From Prinsepia uniflora (taxonomy: Eukaryota; Streptophyta; Magnoliopsida; Rosales; Rosaceae), in assembly GCA_032719365.1 (NCBI GenBank), contig CM064862.1, forward strand, positions 88,028,503 to 88,092,502: a stretch of 64,000 nt of DNA, read 5' to 3'. Both the position numbers and the translations under genes were made by a program. The number at the start of each line of letters is the position of its first letter. Position 1 is the first letter of the stretch. The notes beneath the pieces are model-generated. The model searched no databases. It was not told the origin of the DNA and saw nothing but the letters and a program-made list of their open reading frames with translations. This document shows positions 57,401 to 64,000 of the stretch, piece by piece.

Positions 57401-57590
57401 CCACAACTCCAATTTGCACATCAACCATAGCTTTTTAAAGCCTAATAATTTCCAAGGCCACAAAAGTTTTATCACCATGCCCTTGATCCTTCACCGCAAC
57501 TCCAGAGAGATCACTCTCAGATGGTGTAGAATCAAGAATAAGGTTAGACATAGACAGATTAGCCGTTTCATTTAATTAGCCGCTTTTAAA
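54427..57590 (-). mobile_element. Defective LINE retrotransposon
   Basis: The minus strand shows LINE domains in order: an apurinic-type endonuclease (57268-56756; LEPRISG, VACDFNEL), a linker with KGDMNTEFFQLSTLIRRR (56363-56007), reverse transcriptase (55828-55346; KIDLSKAYDRLQW, GIRQGDPISPYIF), zf-RVT (55341-54880; PPKLKTFMWTI...CPRC...HLLRYC), and an RNase H scrap (about 54720-54460; KLNVDG, AGGILRNH). A T22 run at 54427-54448 is the poly(A) tail. Frames are broken between the domains. The YADD catalytic motif of RT is absent because the sequence jumps from motif B to the zf-RVT part. 57290-57590 may be the remains of the upstream ORF. It cannot move by itself. Confidence 0.87.
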
Positions 57591-57767
57591 ACTATAGTTG
57601 TTAGGTTTTTACTTCTTTGGGAAAAAAATTTGACAAAGAATTCGGTTGTTGGAAAAAAAAAAAGGAGTTTTGAAGTCAACATTTCTTCATGAATTAATTT
57701 GATACGACATCCATTTGATATTATTTAAAACAGAATTAGAATGCCATTTAAATTTGTTCAGATAAAT
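57591..57767. other. AT-rich spacer before the solo LTR
   Basis: Short A-rich stretch; nothing recognised. Confidence 0.4.
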
Positions 57768-58145
57768 AATATTGTTGATGCAAAAATTGTACCAACGAGA
57801 CTATAAAGACACGCACGCACGCCAAAACACAAGAAAGTACGTGGTTCACCCAAATCAAGCTACGTCCACGGTGTTGTCTCACTCTCATTAATATAATAGT
57901 GTTTTACAGTTGGCTTAGAGTTTTTAGAGAGAGAAAGTAGAGAGAAGGGAGAGGGAGATCTTTTTTAATGGGAGAGTGGTTCCTTATTTATAGAATTTGT
58001 TTAGGGTTTAAGTTAGGGGAATAGTGATGGGTTTTGATGCATGTACTTTACGTGATTTTTGAGATCTTCTGATGAGCTTACTCTGTGGTCCAGTGTAGTA
58101 TTTTGACAGATTCGTTACTTGGTTAGATATCACGTCAACAAATAT
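57768..58145 (-). mobile_element. Copia-type solo LTR with target duplication AATAT
   Basis: The LTR spans 57773-58140, from TGTTGATGC to CACGTCAACA, 368 bp, flanked by AATAT on both sides. On the minus strand a TATA box (TATAAATAAGG, about 57990-57980) precedes a C/T-rich leader and an ACCGTGGACGTAGC...GGGTGAACCACGTA block typical of plant copia LTRs. No internal domain adjoins. Confidence 0.9.
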
Positions 58146-58663
58146 AATTTGTATAAGCAAGTTAAAAGTTAATTGATTAATGTAATATATCAATTTTTTT
58201 ATACACGAGTTTAAATAATTTTCATTATAACATAAAATATGTGAACTTTGAATTCGATTACCTTAATTAATAATATAATAGTGTAATAGTGTAATGAATA
58301 CAATGTGCTTGCCATGATAAATGGAAACAATTTTTGTTGAACAAAATATAGATGCGGGTGGACCAAAAAAGTACGTTGCAAAAGAAAATACAAAGCAAAT
58401 GGAAAGCAAATGTATTAAAAAATAAAATAATGGAAAACTGATTTTTCTAAGTTCAAACTATATGAAAGTCTGGTGAGAAAAGCCTGTTGGTGTGGAGTCA
58501 AATGCCGCGGGGGAATCAATAATATAATCTGCTGCCTCTCCATTCATGTTTTTCCCCAAGCTTCTTCTTTCTTGGATTACTCTTCCTTAATTCATTTTAA
58601 TTAGCCCAAATCTCCAAGCATTTGTCTTCGATTTCATACCAAAAAGTAAAAAAAAGCTGCAAC
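58146..58663 (+). promoter_or_regulatory. Upstream region of the RLCK gene
   Basis: AT-rich. A C/T-rich stretch with TTTTTCCCCAAGCTTCTTC-like sequence (58550-58620) fits a leader. No certain TATA box. Confidence 0.3.
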
Positions 58664-60340
58664 ATGAAGTTCCCACTTCCTTGCACAGATTGCTTCTTCT
58701 CATCACCCGCAAACGTCAAGGAAAAAGGGTTGCAAGGTATTTATAAGAAGCATGTGTTAGATTTTGTATTTTGTTCTTCATTTTGTTGTGTTTTTGAATG
58801 CTTTGATTGTGCTTTTGAATACCCAGATGGAGAAAATCAAGAAAGTTTCAGAATTTTTTCTTCCAAGGAATTGAAGTCTGCCACTAATGGCTTCCATGCT
58901 TCGAATAAGCTTGGAGAAGGTGGCTTTGGCTCTGTGTACAAGGTTTTTTCTTTTTTCTTTTCCGTTAACGTACAATATCAATTCCGAATGTATTGAGTAT
59001 GGTTGTGTTTGTGCTTGCTGATATGGCGTTAGTTTTTTATTGAATTTGAAAGGGTCGGCTTAAAAATGGAAGACTTGTCGCTGTAAAAATGCTTTCAATC
59101 GAAATGGAATCCATGAGAGGAGAGAGGGAGTTCATAGCAGAATTGGCTGCTCTTTCTGTGATTAGACATGAAAATCTTGTTACGCTTCAAGGCTGTTGTG
59201 TTGATGGAGCCGCCAGATATTTGGTCTATGATTACATGGCAAACAACAGCCTCACACACACTTTACTTGGTAATTAATTATTATGCTTCTAATTTCAGTT
59301 TCCCAACTTTGATTGCCTTAATGATCAATGATCATCCACATAACAGTGTAATTAGGCAACTTGTGTGGTTGAATTTATAGGTGGAGAACAAAACAGGATG
59401 AGATTTAATTGGAGAGCTAGAAGGGACATTTCATTAGGGGTAGCTAAGGGACTTGCCTATCTCCATGAGGAAGTTGAGCCTCACATTCTGCATAGAGACA
59501 TTAAATCCAGCAACATACTTCTTGACGAGAATCTCAAACCTAAAGTGGGCGATTTCGGGTTGTCCAAGTTGTTGAGAGACAACCATTCTCACATTAGTAC
59601 TCGTGTAGCCGGGACAATGTAAGTTGTGTTTGAAACTTTGAATCTCTAGATTGTTCTTGTTTGTATTATAATTAACTATTGCATGCTATTGCCTGCAATA
59701 GAGGTTATCTTGCTATTGCATGCTAATGGGGTGTCTCTCAATAATCGAAAAGAGGTTATCTTGCTCCAGAATACGCGATTAGTGGGCACTTGACGCGAAA
59801 ATCAGATGTGTATAGCTTTGGAGTGCTGCTGTTAGAGATTGTGAGTGGCCGTGCAGTTGTGGATTTTGACTTGCAGCTTGGAGAGCATTACCTGGTGCAG
59901 AAGGTAAACAAATTGGAAGCAACCTAGTTAGTGATTACTTCCTGGTTTTGACGTGATTTTCAATCATAACTTATGGTACATTGTTTGTGAACATGTAGGC
60001 ATGGGATGCACACAATGCCCGAAACCTTGTACAGTTAGTGGATCATACACTTCAAACAAACTTCCCCGAGGATGAAGCTATCCGGTTCTTGAAGGTAGGG
60101 CTTCTTTGTGTCCAAGAAAGGGTCAAGCTCCGGCCATGGATGTCAAGGACTGTTGAGATGTTGTCTGGTGATGGGAACATCAAAGACTCTCAGATTACAC
60201 AACCCGGATTAGTTTCCGATTTCATGGATATCAAAACGAGGGAAGAGAACTCATATGATCAGAGCATTATCTCCAAGGCCTCCACAGCTAGCAGCACGCA
60301 AAACCAGTTTAAATCTGAGGACTACGTGCTGTCCTTATAA
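58664..60340 (+). CDS. Receptor-like cytoplasmic serine/threonine kinase, six exons
   Basis: Exons: 58664-58736, 58827-58942, 59053-59269, 59381-59618, 59753-59903 and 59999-60340. All are GT-AG and in phase, giving 378 residues. There is no signal peptide or membrane segment, so it is cytoplasmic; the N-terminus has several cysteines. Kinase motifs: GEGGFGSV (54-61), K75 in AVKM, HRD 173-175 (RD-type), DFG 193-195, GYLAPEYA (about 217-224) and DVYSFGVLLLEI. The layout and the tail (QPGLVSDFMD) resemble Arabidopsis At1g16670 (CRPK1), a plasma-membrane kinase of cold signalling. The equivalence is a guess. Exon 5 starts AGGTTATCTTGCT; a copy of the same bases lies in intron 4 at 59701 after a second AG. 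The gene converges with the CRINKLY4-related gene. Confidence 0.92.
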
Positions 60341-61755
60341 CCCTTCTGGAAGGCTAAATTTTCTCAAACTTGTCCTAGGAAAGGCCATGTCAGATCTTAC
60401 ATTGTTTTTTGTTGGATGTCTTTGAGTTTAGATAATCTGCCGGACAAATCCAATTGGACAAGTCACACAGATAATGAAAAACTCAAGGCACCAATTTTTT
60501 TTTATGTTTTTTTCAATTTGAATTTTTTGGGTTTACATTGGTTAACTATTTGTGGGATTTGGAGGTAGTTTTACTTTGTCTAGAAAAGTAAAGTATTCAC
60601 ATATACTGATATACAGAAGGGGCAAATTTTTTGAGTATGGTATTTATCAACAAGAAAAGAAAAAAAAAATTGAGTATGGGAAATGTGAAGCAGTAGTGTC
60701 AGTAGACCTTTTTCTAAGTCTAAAATCAGGCATAATGAAAGTTGGCTTCTAAAAGGCAAGAGAATCTGAGTCCCGAGTCTTGACATTTGTATCATACCAA
60801 ATATTATTTGTGATAGGTGTGGGATACTATTTGTAACTGGTGCCAGTCTGCTAGATACTATTTGTAACGAGAACATCTCAAGTATAAAAAATCTCTGTAA
60901 CGAGAACATCTCATACCAATCAAAAAGCTTTTGAGTTGGCAAAGTGAGCTCAACAAAGCACTCAATCCGCAAAAGTCACATCCTTTTCTATTTTGTCTTC
61001 TACTTGGTTATGTTTGCACGAGCACTGTGGGGGCTATAATAAGAGACTAAGAAAGAAGCTGAAATGACAAAGGGACAGACGAGGTACAAAATCTTTGAGC
61101 CTACCATAAAGTTTCTTGGGATTTTCTTTGTTTTCTGTATCAGAAAGATAAGGTTTTTTTTTTCCCTCTTCTGAGTTGGATTTCCATTTGAGTTCTCAAA
61201 CGAAACAGCAAGAGAGAGACTGTCCTCCCAACTTATTCAATTCACAAAGACACTGGTTTTCACATTGCTTAATTCTACAAGGTGGTGTGGTAAAAAATTC
61301 CTAGCAAACATTCAAAACGGTTTAACAGTGTAACTTCAGGAAAAAACGAACTCACAGCACAAATTTGACAAGAAATTCACAGAGTGATCAATAATTGGAA
61401 TAAAACTTCTAAGAATGTAAGATGTTAATGAAAAATGCAAAATGCAGCAATGAGAAATGGGATATTCACCAAAGAATGTGTTAATTTAATAAACCAATCA
61501 AATGCCTGAAACTGCTGTAATAAAATGATAATTCTTTACATGAGAAGGAAAATGATCATATTAAGTTTTATGTGGAGCTGTTGTTTAATGATACAAAAAT
61601 AGAGTTCCCTTCACTTTGTGAACATTAAGGGAAATAATCAGAAACGAAAAACAAAGAGTAACAAACCTTTACAAGAAGCTTAAAGAGATGTACAGTTGTG
61701 TAAAAGCAATACTCACTGATGTGTTCGATGAAAATCCGGCGACCTGGTTCAGAAA
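60341..61755. other. Shared 3' flank of two convergent kinase genes
   Basis: Contains both 3' UTRs. Small repeats TACTATTTGTAAC and GTAACGAGAACATCTCA occur in pairs at 60820-60915. No gene seen; short frames are in AT-rich sequence. Confidence 0.45.
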
Positions 61756-64000
61756 TTACAAGTTGAAAATCAAACCATCTTTCACAATGTGCTCCAACCA
61801 TGATGCAATGTCGGACATTGTCGGACGCTCATTAGGGTTTTCCTTTACAGCCAGCCCTGCAATATCAGCAAGCTTAAGCAGTGGCTCAACATTTCTTGGA
61901 AGAGATACATAACGATCGATTATGGTAGCTGCCTTGTTCTGTTTAATCAAAGGCAGCGCCCACTCAACTATGCTTGGAGGAGTATAATCTCTGTCATAAG
62001 CTTTCCTTCCACTGAGAATCTCTAACAAAACTATCCCAAACTTGTAAACATCACTCTTTAAACCTCCATTAGCATCCTTGTCACTTGATGTAAGGAGCCC
62101 GAAATCTGCAACTCTTGCACCCCATTCAGAGTCCAAAAGAATGTTTGAGGTCTTGACATCGCGGTGAACAATGGGAGGCACAAATTCCTTGTGAAGGTAC
62201 TCAAGCCCCTTAGCAGCCTGCATTGATATTTTCAACCGGATGCTCCAATTCAGGGCAGAAAGCCCACCGTGGAGATGATCATAAAGCGTTCCATGAGGCA
62301 TGTACTCGTAGACAAGCAGTCTCTCCCCCATCTCTGAGCAGTAACCTAATAAGTTGACAATATTACAATGCCGGATTTTGCAAAGAATTTCTAGTTCCAT
62401 TTCGAAGTCCCGGCTATTTGTGTGGATTATAGTGGAAGCATTTGCTCTCTTGACTGCAACTTGCTGCCCATCTGCTAGCACAGCTTTGAAGACAAATCCA
62501 TAGCTTCCTCTCCCAAGCTCGTTGAACTCTTTGAATCCGTTGGTAGCATCTTTTAGTTCTGAGAGCCGGAACACTTGAGCCATCCCGGGACAAAGAGCCA
62601 CAGATGGAGTAGAATTTAAGTCCTCATTATTTTCAGCTTCCAGCTCAGGCTTCCCAATGCAAGACTTAAACTGCTTTTTGGTTCTTTCTTCTTTTCCGGA
62701 AGTAGATGATCGGGGAAGAAGACACCAACAGATTAGTATCAACAAAAAGCCCAAAGCACAAGAACCAAATATGATCACCAACCTACGAACATGATGCCAA
62801 AGCTTCTTCCTCATTTCTGGAGGTGCTTGAAGCCCACAAATCTCCCAACAAGAGCTGTTTTGGCAAAGAGAGCAAGCTGTGCACACTCTATCAGCATGTT
62901 CGGTACATGAACTTGACAAGAAGAATCCTTCTGAACAATTTGACCCGCACGGTGAACAAATTGTCAGATCTTTTCTAACACACAAGCTTGTCAAATCTAC
63001 CTCATTGAGAATGCTGGCATTGAAAGCAAACTCCCCATTGCCACAAGAACCAGGAGTGCAAAGGCCTGGACTGCATAATTCCAATGGAGGGTCATACTCA
63101 GGTGGTGAAGTTGATACATTGGCAGACCAACAATCAATCACCAAATCATCTTCTCTGATCCCACAATTAGTAAAATCAGACGAAGCAATCGCCACAAACC
63201 TGGCAGCTTTTGGGATCAAAGAAGAGTTGAAGATCCCCCAACACTCAACTCCATGATTGTCTTCTCTAATCCCACAAAAATGGTGAGCACCAGCTGCTAA
63301 AGACACATATTGGGTTCCATTTGGATGACCAGATACCAAATCAGCATCACCCCAACATTTCAAATCACCAAAATCAGAAATACCACACAGTGAGGCCCTT
63401 CCCGATGCTAAAGCTTTGAAATTTTTGACTGGACCAGAAATTTCTAAATTTGTAGAATTAGGTCCCCAGCAAATAAGCCCTCCATCTCTAACCCCACCGC
63501 AGCTAAATCCTTCACCCGAAACAACCGTATTGAACACAAGATTGCTAATAGTCTGATCGGAAAACAGAGTGCTCTGTTTTGAATTCAAACTTTTATTCCA
63601 AGTTTTAAAAATTTCCCAACAATCCACTGTACCAAACTCATGATCAGAGTAATAGGATCCTCTTATAGCACACACATGGCTCTTTCCAGCAGCTATATGA
63701 GAATAAGCAGTGGTCTTGAATATGGGAGGTACAAGATCTATACCTGGGGCAATGGAGCTCCAACAATATGCCTGCGAAGTGTTTGCTAAAATGCCACAAA
63801 GGAACACTTCGCCGCCGGAGAGAGCAGCCATCGCCGGGATATTGCTCAAAAAGGCTGAGGCCGAGGAAGAAGCCGAAGACGGCGTTGATGACGAGCTGTT
63901 CTTTCCCCAACAAACCACGTCCTGCTTGCCGCTGGCGTCTATGGCACAAAAGAAGCCATATTTGCCGAAAGAGGCCGAGATAGGTCCCATTGATCCGAAC
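61756..64000 (-). CDS. CRINKLY4-related receptor-like kinase (CCR1/CCR2 type), N-terminus beyond window
   Basis: The frame is open from the window edge to the stop at 61756. From the first visible ATG (63990) it is 744 residues, but the frame continues upstream and no signal peptide is present, so the true start lies outside. Seven crinkly repeats (C-x-I...G...CW) span residues 14-287. A Cys-rich TNFR-like region is at 305-386, a transmembrane helix at 402-424, and the kinase at 473-738. K514 and HRD 609-611 are in place, and DFG is at 629-631. Only about 15 residues then separate DFG from KSDVYKFG: the T-loop and the APE motif are missing. Arabidopsis CCR1/CCR2 (CRR1/CRR2) have the same deletion and are reported as weak or inactive kinases. 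The likely role is a plasma-membrane pseudokinase partner in epidermal or meristem signalling (inference). The visible part has no intron. Confidence 0.93.
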   Translation of the reverse strand, partial: FGSMGPISASFGKYGFFCAIDASGKQDVVCWGKNSSSSTPSSASSSASAFLSNIPAMAALSGGEVFLCGILANTSQAYCWSSIAPGIDLVPPIFKTTAYSHIAAGKSHVCAIRGSYYSDHEFGTVDCWEIFKTWNKSLNSKQSTLFSDQTISNLVFNTVVSGEGFSCGGVRDGGLICWGPNSTNLEISGPVKNFKALASGRASLCGISDFGDLKCWGDADLVSGHPNGTQYVSLAAGAHHFCGIREDNHGVECWGIFNSSLIPKAARFVAIASSDFTNCGIREDDLVIDCWSANVSTSPPEYDPPLELCSPGLCTPGSCGNGEFAFNASILNEVDLTSLCVRKDLTICSPCGSNCSEGFFLSSSCTEHADRVCTACSLCQNSSCWEICGLQAPPEMRKKLWHHVRRLVIIFGSCALGFLLILICWCLLPRSSTSGKEERTKKQFKSCIGKPELEAENNEDLNSTPSVALCPGMAQVFRLSELKDATNGFKEFNELGRGSYGFVFKAVLADGQQVAVKRANASTIIHTNSRDFEMELEILCKIRHCNIVNLLGYCSEMGERLLVYEYMPHGTLYDHLHGGLSALNWSIRLKISMQAAKGLEYLHKEFVPPIVHRDVKTSNILLDSEWGARVADFGLLTSSDKDANGGLKSDVYKFGIVLLEILSGRKAYDRDYTPPSIVEWALPLIKQNKAATIIDRYVSLPRNVEPLLKLADIAGLAVKENPNERPTMSDIASWLEHIVKDGLIFNL

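Overview
The window is nuclear DNA of a flowering plant, almost certainly a eudicot. It carries intron-containing genes of plant-only families, long AT-rich spacers, LTR retrotransposons and LINEs with plant-type primer sites, and a scrap of plant mitochondrial 26S rRNA. The repeats and genes look Rosaceae-like to me, but nothing in the sequence proves the family.

Layout: 1-12990 is a nest of long-LTR Ty3-type elements. A minus-strand autonomous element (open gag-protease frame plus a 3.0 kb LTR) sits in the LTR of a second minus-strand element. That LTR in turn sits in the 5' LTR of a plus-strand LARD (large retrotransposon derivative), which has a 3.4 kb internal domain with no coding content and an intact 2,970 bp 3' LTR. 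12991-19600 is AT-rich spacer with a fold-back element, a CT microsatellite, an F-box gene scrap and a hairpin repeat. 19632-25250 is genic: a membrane-anchored methyltransferase-like/DUF7870 gene (+), a mitochondrial rRNA insertion between direct repeats, and a LOG2/LUL-type RING E3 ligase (-). 25251-28908 is spacer ending in a LINE 3' end.

28909-48211 is one old Tat-type Ty3 element (490 and 480 bp LTRs, gag start, pol end, and an antisense gene with its own TATA box), expanded to 19 kb by later insertions of the long-LTR family. Three solo LTRs are nested inside one another (32531-35545 within 30897-36827 within 29505-37905), and another lies at 43792-46418; each has a perfect 5-bp target duplication. 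Two further copies (38120-39714 and 40100-42903) are rearranged. 48212-54426 is spacer. 54427-57590 is a defective minus-strand LINE, followed by a 368 bp copia-type solo LTR. The right edge holds two convergent kinase genes: a six-exon receptor-like cytoplasmic kinase (+) and a CRINKLY4-related receptor (-, cut by the window edge) whose kinase lacks much of the activation segment.

The host genes do not form a pathway; each is an independent plant gene. The most unusual signal is architectural. Every copy of the long-LTR family keeps CTGTGAGTGGAC or a close variant, followed by its inverse about 0.8-1.1 kb later where the LTR is long enough to show it. Between the two lies an array of short palindromes whose sequence differs between subfamilies while the position stays constant.
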